DNA of 64,000 bases, taken from assembly GCA_035708205.1 (NCBI GenBank), contig DASSSY010000007.1:62001-126000 (forward strand). Reading direction: 5' to 3'. The notes beneath the pieces were generated by a model. That model worked only from the letters and a program-made list of their open reading frames with translations, was not told where the DNA came from and ran no database searches. Position 1 is the first letter of the stretch. Every line of letters starts with the position of its first letter. The DNA is from DASSSY01 sp035708205 (GTDB lineage: Bacteria; Bacteroidota; Bacteroidia; Chitinophagales; Chitinophagaceae). Made by a program: the position numbers and the translations under genes. Below, piece after piece: positions 17,314 through 26,330 of the stretch.

Positions 17314-19248
17314 ATGAAAAAATCGCTACTCTGCTTATCGCTCGGCCTTTTAGTAGCCGGTGCGGTGCAAGCACAGACTTATGTGAATGAGGATTTCAAC
17401 TCTGTGAGTGCACCAACGTTGCCCTCCAGTTGGACATCTCATCCGTCAGGCTTATGGGCAACCGGGGCGCCCAACAGTGTTTGCCCTAATGGAATGAGCC
17501 TGGTTGGCTATGATTTAAGCGCTACGGGGCATGAAAAAGTTGCCGGTGTTAACGGTAACACTAATGCCAACAATTCCGTTTTGACTACACCAAGCTTTAA
17601 CCTGCCTTCTTCGGCATCCGGGGTTTACCTTACCTTCGATCTGTGCTATCTAGGCCTTCAATATACTGCCGATGCCAGCCTTCATGAAAACCTTTACCTG
17701 GTTTATACTACTGACGGCGGCAGCACCTGGAACAACATTCAGGAAATCCAGGCAAACAGCAATTACCTTTGGGAAATGCATGCTATTGACGTATCCAGTC
17801 TTGCCGGGACAAATAATATCGAATTAGGCTTTAAATATACCAATGCAGATACCGTGTTAATGGGCGCGTTGTTAGATAATGTTAAAGTTGCCGTCGCCCC
17901 TTCAAACGAAATGGCCCTGCTGGCCGTTACGCCTCAACAGGGCGATGCCAATGCTTATGCAAGTGTCAACTCCAATATTACCATCAGCGGTGCTGTGCAG
18001 AACAATGGTGCATCGGCAATCACTTCTTACACCGTTTATGTCCAGGAAGGTAATAATACGCCTACTTCCACTCAGGAAACGGCAAATATCGCACCGTTTT
18101 CAACCGGTACATTCAGCGATGTTACTTATACCGTTCCTAGCTTGGGAGCGCATAACCTTAAAGTTTGGGTTTCCTTAAACGGCGATGCGGACAATTCAAA
18201 TGATACCGCTACGGCCTATGTTGAAGGCGTGTCCTTTTCTCCTACCAAACATTTAGTGTTTGAAGAAGCAACAGGGGCATGGTGCGGATGGTGTCCGAGA
18301 GGAGCCGTTGGCATGAAGACCATGGCTCAGCAATACGGTTCACTTGCCGCGCTCATCTCTGTGCACGATAACGACGCTATGGCCATTAGTTCTTATGATG
18401 CATTAATTACAGGGCTTCCCGGATTTACCGGTTTCCCGACTGTTGTTGTAGATCGTACATTCCTAGGCGACCCGGGTCCGCAAAGCATTGTTGATATGTA
18501 TAACCAATACAAAGACAATTTTGGTTTTGCCGGTGTTACCATGCAGCAACCGTCGATCAGTGGCAACAGCGTTTCTATAAATGTTGATGTTAAACCCGCT
18601 GTAGATATCGCTGGTGCCAAATTAGCGTTAGTTGTTACTGAGAATGGCGTAACCGGAACCGGCAGTGGTTATGAACAGCACAACTATTATGCAGGTGGCG
18701 GTAGCGGCGTAATGGGTGGTTATGAAAACTTACCTTCTGTAATCACTGATGAGGTCTTTGAATTTGTAGCCCGCTCTATTACCCCTTCAGCCGATGGTGG
18801 CGCCAGCGGCTTGCCTTCTACCATGACTGCCGGAAATACTTATTCCGCTACCCTAACCGCGACTTTAGACCCTTCATGGAATCAGGACAGCCTGAAATAT
18901 GTCGTCATGCTGATTGGCCAGGACGGAAAAATCCTGAATAGTGACTTTACCGGTTCTAGTTTAGGTATTACAAACGTCGATGCCGGTTTAAAAGATGCGG
19001 CCATTTATCCTAACCCTGCTACTCAAGGCTTAGCGCATATCAGCGTCAATGCGAAACAATCTACCCAAGCTCAATTGACCATTACCGATATGACCGGCCG
19101 CGTAGTTTATTCAGGTCAAACAGTGAACCTGAACGCTGGAAACAATACAGTAACAGTATCTACGGCATCTTTGGCAAATGGTGCCTACATGGTTAACCTG
19201 AATACTGAAAAAGGTAACATCTCCCTCAAACTGAATGTTATCAAATAA
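17314..19248 (+). CDS. T9SS-exported protein with Omp28/thioredoxin-like domain
   Basis: Secreted protein of 644 residues. It has a signal peptide (cleavage near AQA, about residue 20). Next comes a choice-of-anchor/jelly-roll type domain (EDFNSVSAPTLPSSW... YLTFDLCYLG), then a CARDB-like Ig region (VNSNITISGAVQNNGAS). An Omp28-like thioredoxin-fold domain follows, with an active-site-like CGWC at C324-C327 and a cis-proline candidate in GFPTVVVD. The C-terminal T9SS type A sorting domain runs from IYPNPA to the end. The CxxC suggests redox or metal binding at the cell surface, but no activity is established for the family. A strong hairpin follows the gene. Confidence 0.88.
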   Translation: MKKSLLCLSLGLLVAGAVQAQTYVNEDFNSVSAPTLPSSWTSHPSGLWATGAPNSVCPNGMSLVGYDLSATGHEKVAGVNGNTNANNSVLTTPSFNLPSSASGVYLTFDLCYLGLQYTADASLHENLYLVYTTDGGSTWNNIQEIQANSNYLWEMHAIDVSSLAGTNNIELGFKYTNADTVLMGALLDNVKVAVAPSNEMALLAVTPQQGDANAYASVNSNITISGAVQNNGASAITSYTVYVQEGNNTPTSTQETANIAPFSTGTFSDVTYTVPSLGAHNLKVWVSLNGDADNSNDTATAYVEGVSFSPTKHLVFEEATGAWCGWCPRGAVGMKTMAQQYGSLAALISVHDNDAMAISSYDALITGLPGFTGFPTVVVDRTFLGDPGPQSIVDMYNQYKDNFGFAGVTMQQPSISGNSVSINVDVKPAVDIAGAKLALVVTENGVTGTGSGYEQHNYYAGGGSGVMGGYENLPSVITDEVFEFVARSITPSADGGASGLPSTMTAGNTYSATLTATLDPSWNQDSLKYVVMLIGQDGKILNSDFTGSSLGITNVDAGLKDAAIYPNPATQGLAHISVNAKQSTQAQLTITDMTGRVVYSGQTVNLNAGNNTVTVSTASLANGAYMVNLNTEKGNISLKLNVIK

Positions 19249-19280
19249 TCCGGGATAAGGAAAAATACCCTTTCCTCATT

Positions 19281-19323
19281 AGTAAAGCAGCGAGCTCAAT
19301 AAATGCTCGCTGCTTTACTTTTT
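19281..19323. terminator. Rho-independent terminator
   Basis: Perfect 15-base stem (19281-19295 with 19305-19319), 9-base loop, followed by a short T-run. It ends the T9SS cargo gene at 19248. Confidence 0.85.
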
Positions 19324-19414
19324 ATGTGTCATGGTGAGGGGCCTTACAATTTCAAAAGGCCCCGGAAATGTTTTCGGTAAGCTGAACGTATAAATTATTA
19401 ATTAACGTGAATTT

Positions 19415-19446
19415 TTGACACGGTAATTTAAATATTGCTATCTTCG
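19415..19446 (+). promoter_or_regulatory. Promoter TTG-N21-TATCTTCG
   Basis: TTG at 19415-19417 and the -7-like TATCTTCG at 19439-19446 are spaced by 21 bases. The element overlaps an alternative TTG start at 19435, which argues for the ATG at 19459 as the real start. Confidence 0.5.
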
Positions 19447-19458
19447 TCAAACAAAAGA

Positions 19459-20226
19459 ATGAAAAAAATGTTTAAGAAAATCTCTACTCTGCTATTGGGC
19501 TGTGCCATCGTCTTTGCAACAGCTCAGGCCCAGGATTTTACATTTGTCAATCCTAACCCGCTCCATGATTCTACTGCAGGATTTGCCCCTTATAGCGGCT
19601 CCGGTCAACATGAATACCTTGAAATGTGGCAATATGTCAAAAATATTTCAAACAGCGCTTTTACTATCGAATGGAGAAGCCTGTCAACCGATACCACCCA
19701 AAATCCTCCCGGCTGGATTTTAACCGGCATTTGCGACAACATTAACTGCCGTGGAGAATACGGCCCCTGGTATTACGGAAACACAGAACATTCGGCACCG
19801 GTAGATCCAGGCAGCAGTTCACTGATGCTGGTTCACGTTTATGTACCGGCCTCATCTGCTGATACTGTCGGCATTTATAAAGTTGAAATAAAAACCCCAA
19901 ATCAAACTGATACGGCTATTTATATGATCAACAAAGATCACTCTCTTGGCCTTTCAGCTGTCCGCTTAGACGACAACCGGGTATCTGTTTATCCCAACCC
20001 CTTGCCGGCCGGACAAAACCTGAACCTATATGTCGACAAATCTCTTAAAGCCAATAAAGCCGTCGTGTATAATATCATCGGTCAAAAACAAATGACCCTG
20101 TCTTTAGCTAATGGCAAAGAGCTGAACCGGTTCGACATCAGGCGTCTGCCCGCGGGTATGTATGTTATTAAAATCAACAACACGGAAGGGCAAACCATTA
20201 GCTCACGTAAGTTTACCAAGCAATAA
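19459..20226 (+). CDS. Small T9SS-exported protein of unknown function
   Basis: A 255-residue secreted protein. The signal peptide is KKISTLLLGCAIVFATAQAQ. A single domain of about 140 residues contains a conserved-looking pair of cysteines (GICDNINCRGEYGPWYYG), and the T9SS type A sorting domain starts at VYPNPLPAGQNL and ends in KFTKQ. The central domain contains EYLEMWQYVKNISNSAFTIEWRS and DPGSSSLMLVHVYVPASSADTVGIYKVEI, which looks like a beta-sandwich of Ig type. I do not recognise a named family. The frame could start at TTG 19435, but that codon overlaps the promoter. It is monocistronic and ends in a very strong terminator. Confidence 0.85.
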   Translation: MKKMFKKISTLLLGCAIVFATAQAQDFTFVNPNPLHDSTAGFAPYSGSGQHEYLEMWQYVKNISNSAFTIEWRSLSTDTTQNPPGWILTGICDNINCRGEYGPWYYGNTEHSAPVDPGSSSLMLVHVYVPASSADTVGIYKVEIKTPNQTDTAIYMINKDHSLGLSAVRLDDNRVSVYPNPLPAGQNLNLYVDKSLKANKAVVYNIIGQKQMTLSLANGKELNRFDIRRLPAGMYVIKINNTEGQTISSRKFTKQ

Positions 20227-20245
20227 TCCTGCTGAGCAACAGACG

Positions 20246-20284
20246 CAATAAAAAAGCAACTCTTTTCGAGTTGCTTTTTTATTG
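20246..20284. terminator. Strong bidirectional Rho-independent terminator
   Basis: Perfect 17-base stem (20246-20262 with 20268-20284), 5-base loop TTTTC, with A- and T-runs inside both arms so that it can act on either strand. It ends the gene at 20226. The 240 bases that follow up to 20527 show no gene. Confidence 0.9.
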
Positions 20285-20527
20285 CCCGGCAGAAACAATG
20301 TTCAATAGCAATATGATACAGCCATTAGGCATTTTCCTTACTCCCGCGCTAATATCTATAAAAGCAACCACCATCACAGCCGGTAATTATCCAACCCTTT
20401 TACCGACAAAAAGCTTATCCACCGTCAAAAGTAAACGGTACCTTTTAGCAGGTCAAAAGATGATAATTGGCCCTTAAGAATAAACAGAAAAATTTACCGG
20501 CCCACCAACCTTGTTTGTCCTTTTTTC

Positions 20528-21352
20528 CTACCACTCCATTCCCGGATAGGCACGTTGCATGAATTGCAGCTCAGACAACAGGTAGCCCAGATGCTCCGTA
20601 TGCCGGCCTTCTTTGCCCCCGCTCTGCATCCAGGCTTGGATATCAGGATGGCTCAGGCCGGCCTCTTCCAGGATGGCCGTAATTTCCGTATCCCAATTGT
20701 TGCGCGCCTGCAGGACATCAAAATTTTTGAGCGGTACAAAAATATCCTGCTCACAGGGAGACAGTATGAAAATTTCACCGGAGAAAGGCCAGACCTCATT
20801 AATGGCCTCCTGCATTTTCCGGTGGCTTTCGGCAGTGCCATCGCCCAGGCGGATAACCCATTCGCTGCTCCAGCGCTTGTGGTAGGTCACTTCTTTTAAG
20901 GATTTTTCGGCAATGGCTTTCAGCTGCTCATCTTCAAATTTCTTTTGAATGAAATCGAAAAGCGCATAGGTATAATGATCATAGAAAAAAGAACGGGCGA
21001 TGGTATCCGCCCAATTGCCGTTAGGAATTTCCACCAACAGGAGGTTCCGGTAATCCCAGGCATCGCGGAGATAAGCCAGGTCGTCCTCGGTATAGTCAGT
21101 AGTTTTATTTTGCAATACAGAAGAGGCAAAGAGCTGCTGCCGTTCCGCAAGCGGCAATTCATTAATTTTCTGCGCCGCGTATTGATATAATGCCCGCGCC
21201 TGGCCGATATGATCAAGGGCAATGTTCGTGATCGCAATATCCTGTTCCAATACCGGGCCATGACCTGTCCATTCGCTTAGCCTATGCCCCATGATCAAGG
21301 CATTATCAGCAATTTGCAATAGAAATTCAATAAAACTTAAATTCTTCGGCAT
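20528..21352 (-). CDS. paaC: Phenylacetyl-CoA epoxidase subunit PaaC
   Basis: Structural subunit of the ring 1,2-phenylacetyl-CoA epoxidase (PaaABCE). The 274 residues are a ferritin-like helical protein with the PaaC strings LLQIADNALIMGHRLSEWTGHGPVLEQDIA, NIALDHIGQARALYQYAA, DDLAYLRDAWDYRNLLLVE and KEVTYHKRWSSEWVIRLGDGT. PaaC itself lacks the catalytic di-iron site, which is on PaaA. The gene follows paaB with a 47-base gap. No paaA, paaD or paaE is in the window, so the complex must be completed by genes elsewhere, or these copies are remnants of a broken-up operon. Confidence 0.92.
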   Translation of the reverse strand: MPKNLSFIEFLLQIADNALIMGHRLSEWTGHGPVLEQDIAITNIALDHIGQARALYQYAAQKINELPLAERQQLFASSVLQNKTTDYTEDDLAYLRDAWDYRNLLLVEIPNGNWADTIARSFFYDHYTYALFDFIQKKFEDEQLKAIAEKSLKEVTYHKRWSSEWVIRLGDGTAESHRKMQEAINEVWPFSGEIFILSPCEQDIFVPLKNFDVLQARNNWDTEITAILEEAGLSHPDIQAWMQSGGKEGRHTEHLGYLLSELQFMQRAYPGMEW

Positions 21353-21399
21353 CTTTAATTTTTTCTAGAGTTCAGTTAACCGGGCAGGGTACCCGCGTA

Positions 21400-21687
21400 T
21401 TACATATACTTTACCTCGTCCGGTAGATCGTAAAATGTCGGGTGACGGTAGATCTTATCATTGGCCGGGTCGTAAAACGCTTTAGCGTCATCGGGGTTGG
21501 AGGCATGGATATGTTTACTTTCCACCACCCAGATGCTCACGCCTTCCATGCGGCGTGTATAGACATCGCGGGCATTCTCGATGGCCATTTCGGCATCGGC
21601 GGCATGCAGGCTGCCCACATGCTTATGATCCAAACCGGCTTTACTCCTGATAAATACTTCCCAAAGCGGCCATTCCTGACGTTCCAT
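21400..21687 (-). CDS. paaB: Phenylacetyl-CoA epoxidase subunit PaaB
   Basis: Small bridging subunit of the phenylacetyl-CoA epoxidase. The 95 residues contain the family pattern: WPLWEVFIRSKAGLDHKHVGSLHAADAEMAIENARDVYTRR, then SIWVVESKHIHASNPDD and the end FYDLPDEVKYM. Length is normal. It starts 24 bases after the lepA stop and is followed by paaC, so lepA-paaB-paaC may be one transcript, which is an unusual arrangement. The catalytic subunit gene paaA, normally directly upstream of paaB, is missing here. Confidence 0.92.
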   Translation of the reverse strand: MERQEWPLWEVFIRSKAGLDHKHVGSLHAADAEMAIENARDVYTRRMEGVSIWVVESKHIHASNPDDAKAFYDPANDKIYRHPTFYDLPDEVKYM

Positions 21688-21711
21688 AATCTTTTATATT
21701 TTAAATAAGTT

Positions 21712-23508
21712 CTAATCGTTCAGTTTCAATACGGCTAAAAAAGCTTCCTGCGGCACTTCCACATTTCCGATCTGGCGCATGCGCTTCTTGCCCTCTTTTT
21801 GTTTTTCCAATAATTTTCTTTTCCGGGAAATATCCCCCCCGTAACATTTTGCCGTAACGTCCTTACGCATGGCCGAAATGGTTTCCCGCGCAATGATCTT
21901 GGCGCCAATGGCGGCCTGGATAGCGATCAGAAACTGCTGGCGGGGTAATAATTCCTTTAATTTCGTACAAAGCTTACGGCCGAAATCCTGCGCCCGGCTG
22001 CGATGGATCAGGGCGCTCAGGGCATCCACCTTATCGCCGTTCAGCAAAATGTCCATCTTGGCAATATCGCTTTCCCTGTAATCGATCGGATAATAATCAA
22101 AGGAGGCGTAGCCTCTTGTTCCCGACTTCAGGCGATCGTAAAAATCAAACACGATTTCCGTCAGCGGTAATTCAAATACCAGCTCCACACGGGTCGGTGT
22201 CAGGTAGTTCTGGCCTTTCAAAAGCCCTCTTTTTCCGAGACAAAGCGTCATGATATTGCCGATATAATCCGGATGAGAGATGATCTGGGCATGGATGTAA
22301 GGCTCTTCAATCCTGTCCAGGCTAGTGGGATCCGGCATTTCGGAAGGATTGTTCACTAAAATGATTTTTTGCGGCTCACGGGTGGAATAAGCATGAAAGC
22401 TCACGTTGGGAACGGTAGTAATGACGGTTTGGTTAAACTCGCGCTCCAGCCGCTCCTGGATAATTTCCATGTGCAGCATGCCCAGGAACCCGCAACGGAA
22501 GCCAAAGCCTAAAGCCTGAGAGGTTTCCGGCTCAAAGGTCAGCGAGGCATCATTTAGCTGCAATTTTTCCATACAGTCACGGAGATCTTCAAAATCATCC
22601 GTACTGACCGGGTAAATACCGGCAAATACCATTGGCTTGACATCCTCAAAGCCTTTTACGATCTCTTTCGTAGGGTTGTTGCTCAACGTTAAGGTATCGC
22701 CTACCTTTACTTCTTTGGCATTTTTAATGCCCGTAATGACATAGCCCACATCGCCGGCCTCCACCTTTTGCTGTGGCGTCAGCCCCAGTTTTAAGATGCC
22801 TACCTCATCGGCTTCATATTCATTGCCCGTATGCACAAATTTTATCTTATCGCCCTTACGGATGCGGCCGTTCAGGATCCGGTAATACACGATAATGCCC
22901 CTGAACGGGTTGAACACCGAATCAAAGATCAGGGCCTGCAGCGGTGCTTCCCGGTCGCCTTTCGGCGCGGGAATACGATCAATAATGGCTTCCAGGATCT
23001 CCCCGATACCGATACCGTTTTTAGCGCTGGCCAGGATGATCTCTTCGGGTTTGCAGCCAATGAGATCCACGATCTGGTCCGTTACTTCCGCCACCATAGC
23101 CCCTTCCATATCGATCTTATTGATGACCGGGATAATCTCCAGGTCATTGTCTATGGCCAGGTAAAGATTGGAAATGGTTTGCGCCTGGATGCCCTGCGCG
23201 GCATCCACCAACAGCAAAGCGCCTTCACAGGCGGCTAAAGCCCGGCTGACTTCATAGGAAAAGTCAACGTGGCCGGGGGTATCAATGAGGTTTAAAGTAT
23301 ATTCCTGTCCTTTATGAACATGATTCAGCTGGATGGCATGGCTTTTAATGGTGATGCCTTTTTCCCGTTCCAGGTCCATATCATCCAAAACCTGGCTTTG
23401 CATATCCCTTGCTGTTACCGTTTGGGTCGCTTCCAGTAAACGGTCGGCCAAGGTGCTTTTCCCATGGTCAATATGGGCGATAATGCAAAAATTACGGATA
23501 TCCTTCAT
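21712..23508 (-). CDS. lepA: Elongation factor 4 (LepA)
   Basis: Translational GTPase that acts on ribosomes during stress and biogenesis. It is 598 residues from the ATG at 23508, reading MKDIRNFCIIAHIDHGKSTLADR, the canonical LepA start with the G1 motif. An upstream in-frame start at 23535 is rejected because it would lie in the short leader behind the -7 element at 23541. Further motifs are GITIKSHAIQL, DTPGHVDFSYEVSRALAACEGALLLVDA and the LepA-specific C-terminus with CYGGDISRKRKLLEKQKEGKKRM. Length is normal. Confidence 0.97.
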   Translation of the reverse strand: MKDIRNFCIIAHIDHGKSTLADRLLEATQTVTARDMQSQVLDDMDLEREKGITIKSHAIQLNHVHKGQEYTLNLIDTPGHVDFSYEVSRALAACEGALLLVDAAQGIQAQTISNLYLAIDNDLEIIPVINKIDMEGAMVAEVTDQIVDLIGCKPEEIILASAKNGIGIGEILEAIIDRIPAPKGDREAPLQALIFDSVFNPFRGIIVYYRILNGRIRKGDKIKFVHTGNEYEADEVGILKLGLTPQQKVEAGDVGYVITGIKNAKEVKVGDTLTLSNNPTKEIVKGFEDVKPMVFAGIYPVSTDDFEDLRDCMEKLQLNDASLTFEPETSQALGFGFRCGFLGMLHMEIIQERLEREFNQTVITTVPNVSFHAYSTREPQKIILVNNPSEMPDPTSLDRIEEPYIHAQIISHPDYIGNIMTLCLGKRGLLKGQNYLTPTRVELVFELPLTEIVFDFYDRLKSGTRGYASFDYYPIDYRESDIAKMDILLNGDKVDALSALIHRSRAQDFGRKLCTKLKELLPRQQFLIAIQAAIGAKIIARETISAMRKDVTAKCYGGDISRKRKLLEKQKEGKKRMRQIGNVEVPQEAFLAVLKLND

Positions 23509-23540
23509 AAATAAATTTCCTGCTCCGGTTTTCAAAGCGG

Positions 23541-23548
23541 CAAAAATA
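23541..23548 (-). promoter_or_regulatory. -7 promoter element TATTTTTG before lepA
   Basis: Perfect TAnnTTTG on the minus strand, 32 bases before the lepA ATG at 23508. Confidence 0.6.
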
Positions 23549-23901
23549 AGTAAATAAACCCGGATTTAGCCGGGCAGGATAGCGCAAAATAGAGAAGCAC
23601 GGGGAACATGGCGCATAAGACTTTACAAGCGGGCAAAATATTTTTCAGCCGGCGGAAATATCTCCTGTTTTGCCAAAATAACCTGGAGTATTGAAGGGGC
23701 AAAACCAACACAAGCATAACAACAATCCATTATATTTTAACTCAGCGTTATTCATGATAAATAATTATAAATTATATTAACTCTTAACTAAATTAGCAAA
23801 TTAGTTTTAATGATTATAAATAAAATCACATGCTTTTTTTAGTACACGATCATAGCCCGCCGGCATTTTAAATAAAAAACCGAATCTGGACGATCACCTT
23901 T
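23549..23901. other. AT-rich stretch with no gene seen
   Basis: Between the lepA promoter and the truncated T9SS frame. Its right half is markedly AT-rich with many stop codons in all frames. No signal peptide or N-terminal part of the following T9SS gene is encoded here, so this is where its 5' end was lost. Confidence 0.6.
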
Positions 23902-24687
23902 ATGTATTTAGACAGCGCCCAGGTTTCTTATGACAGCATGGCTATGGCGCTTGAAGCGGTATCATTAGGCTACTTTAATAAAATTAAGCTGGCCGGTGTT
24001 TACTTAACGCAGCTACGCTATGATGATGCTATTAATCTGTTAAGCAGTATCCCGGGTAACTACCATTTAACCACAGATGAAGCGGAAGATGTCCTGAATA
24101 TGAGGGACATGTATATCGTTATCGATACATTGGTGCATAACGGCCATAATTGGGCCGCACTTCCTGATGATGTGAAACAAAATGTAGTGACTGTTGCTGA
24201 TGAAAGCGGGGCTTACGGCACCCCTGTTGCGCAGTATTTACTGGCACGCTATGAGGGTATTTTTTATCAGCCGGATGAATCGCAACTTAACGGCGAACCA
24301 GCTACTGCACAGATGTTCCGTGTTGAACAGATTGCCGGTCAAAATAAAATTTATCCCAATCCGGCCAGCCGGCAGCTAAACATTAACTGGTCAGCGAAAG
24401 GAAAGTTGACTTTCAGGCTCTATGACCTTTCGGGTAAACCTGTGCTGACAACCACCATTCAGCCGGGCCGGTGCCATGTGAACATCGAACGCCTGTCTTC
24501 GGGTATCTATACAGCAGAGATTGATGAAGACGGGCATTCCGTTTATCAACAAAAAATCATAAAAAATAGAAACCATTATGATGAATACAATAACAGGTGT
24601 AAAGCCAGCGCTGCTGATGGCGGCGCTGGCCGTCCTGTTACCCTTATGGGCTGCGGCGCAGCAGGTAACGGTCAACAGGGTGTATGA
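23902..24687 (+). pseudogene. 5'-truncated T9SS cargo gene reading into its neighbour
   Basis: An open frame of 261 codons whose real content ends near 24567. It lacks a signal peptide and begins abruptly inside a helical region (LGYFNKIKLAGVYLTQLRYDDAINLLSSIPG), with an in-frame stop at 23869-23871. A complete T9SS type A sorting domain follows, from KIYPNPASRQL to QQKIIKN. The expected stop after KIIKN is missing; the last ~38 codons are an out-of-frame reading of the next gene's signal peptide region, overlapping it by 110 bases. Without a signal peptide it cannot enter T9SS. I read it as the 3' relic of a larger cargo gene, cut on the left and joined to the tandem pair on the right. Confidence 0.7.
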
Positions 24688-26330
24688 CTTTAGCGGCAAT
24701 ACCGACACCTTTAACAGCCAGATTAATTATGTCTATGCCGACAGCAACCAGATCATTGCTTTGGGGGAGGCCTATCCAGATAGTGCCAAACCGTATGCCT
24801 TCACGGCAGCCTTTGACTATTCGGGCAACCTGCTCTGGCAAAAGCCCATACGACTGCCCAACGACCTTTATCCTATAGACTCAGGCTTTAATAATTTGAT
24901 CAAGGTCAAACCCGGCTTATATGTTGCCGGCGGCAATATTGCCAATGCCCCCAAAGAAAGCACCTATGTTTCTAATGAGCCTTTTTTATATTTCTTTAAT
25001 GCCCAGGGCGACAGCATCCGGTTGCTCTACCTGAAAGACAGCCTGATGGACCAACGCCTGACCACATTAACAGTTGGTGACCATGGGAATATTATTGTGG
25101 GAGGCAGCAATAATATCTTAGACTCAACAAATACATCTCTGTCACCAGGGAATTACTGGTTTACAGAGTTGGACAACTTCGGGAATATTATCAACCAGAA
25201 GAGTATTCCTTTATCTGCAGTTTATTATGGCCTTCCTTACTTTCCTCCTCGTCCGAACCCGGCAATCACCAATATCATACCGGCTTCCTGGGATAGCATT
25301 CATTATGTTGTAGCCTCTAATTATTATTTTCCTATGGAATCCGGAGTTGTGTTTATGTTAGACAGCGCTTTCAATCTACGTGCAATAAACCAGCAGTTAC
25401 ACTTTCATGATCTTCCACCAGGCGTTCATATTCCTTCCGTTGAATTGGTTAGCCGAGGCCCTTTCGAATTTAATTTTATTCCGCACAAAGGGGATATGCA
25501 CTCTTTTTTTTGGTCTTTTCCAGCTTCCCACATTGTAACGACTTCTAATGACTATGGTTATGGGATTTACTTTTGCATGGCACATTTTAACCTTACTAAT
25601 GGTTATCATCTCAATTGGTACCAGACTATGGCTATGGGCAGTAGCAGCATTATGCCTTCCTACTCAGCATTTGACAAAGGAGAACAAGGTCGCTCCACTC
25701 TTTCTGAAGCCATTAATGGGGACTTATTAGTGCAAAGAGAGATTACCCGGATCATTGATACACTTTCTCCCGCTACCACTTATAATAGTTATCACTTTCC
25801 CCTACTATTACGGGCAGGTGATACCGGGCATCTTAAATGGGGCATGTCCTTTCAATATGTCCACACCGTGGATACTGGTATTTATCATAGCTTTTATGAT
25901 GTTTCCGTGGCGCCGGACGGACGGATTGTTATGGGTGGCTTTTTGCGTTCCCGTTATGCTGTGCCGGGCTATGATACCATTGGTAAAGTATCCTGGTTGG
26001 TGGTTTTGTCCGACACCCTGCATGACCAACAGCCGCAACCAACAGAACCCGATGGCATTGCCCTAACCGCTACCGGCCAACAGGCTCAACTTCTGGTGTA
26101 CCCCAACCCTACACTGGATAATACCACCATTGATGTGCAGGATTTTAAAGGCCGGCCCCGGGATTTTGAATGGCAGCTCAGCGATATAACCGGCAGGCTA
26201 CTGCAAAGCGGCCGGCTGTCCGCTAACCGGGAAATGATCCGGTTAGAAGGGTATATGCCCGGTCTTTATCTGCTACGGCTAAACTATAAGGGTAAACCTG
26301 CTGCAGTGGTTAAAATTTTAAAGGAATAGC
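24555..26330 (+). repeat. Tandem duplication, unit 1
   Basis: First copy of a directly repeated unit of nearly 1.8 kb. Both copies open with the same 15 bases (AATCATAAAAAATAG, here 24555-24569), a few bases before their start codons, and both end with nearly the same 3' coding sequence. Confidence 0.75.
24578..26329 (+). CDS. T9SS-exported protein, tandem paralogue A
   Basis: A 583-residue secreted protein of unknown function. The signal peptide is ALLMAALAVLLPLWAAAQ. A large central domain with repeated blade-like strings (GEAYPDSAKPYAFTAAFDYSGNLLWQK, GLYVAGGN, GNIIVGGSN, DGRIVMGGFLRSRY) suggests a beta-propeller of delta-60/SBBP type. The C-terminal T9SS sorting domain starts at VYPNPTLDNTTIDVQ. 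The first ~90 and last ~150 residues are very similar to those of the next gene; the centre is much more different and more AT-rich. Two start codons follow each other; either is possible. No activity can be assigned. Confidence 0.82.
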   Translation: MMNTITGVKPALLMAALAVLLPLWAAAQQVTVNRVYDFSGNTDTFNSQINYVYADSNQIIALGEAYPDSAKPYAFTAAFDYSGNLLWQKPIRLPNDLYPIDSGFNNLIKVKPGLYVAGGNIANAPKESTYVSNEPFLYFFNAQGDSIRLLYLKDSLMDQRLTTLTVGDHGNIIVGGSNNILDSTNTSLSPGNYWFTELDNFGNIINQKSIPLSAVYYGLPYFPPRPNPAITNIIPASWDSIHYVVASNYYFPMESGVVFMLDSAFNLRAINQQLHFHDLPPGVHIPSVELVSRGPFEFNFIPHKGDMHSFFWSFPASHIVTTSNDYGYGIYFCMAHFNLTNGYHLNWYQTMAMGSSSIMPSYSAFDKGEQGRSTLSEAINGDLLVQREITRIIDTLSPATTYNSYHFPLLLRAGDTGHLKWGMSFQYVHTVDTGIYHSFYDVSVAPDGRIVMGGFLRSRYAVPGYDTIGKVSWLVVLSDTLHDQQPQPTEPDGIALTATGQQAQLLVYPNPTLDNTTIDVQDFKGRPRDFEWQLSDITGRLLQSGRLSANREMIRLEGYMPGLYLLRLNYKGKPAAVVKILKE

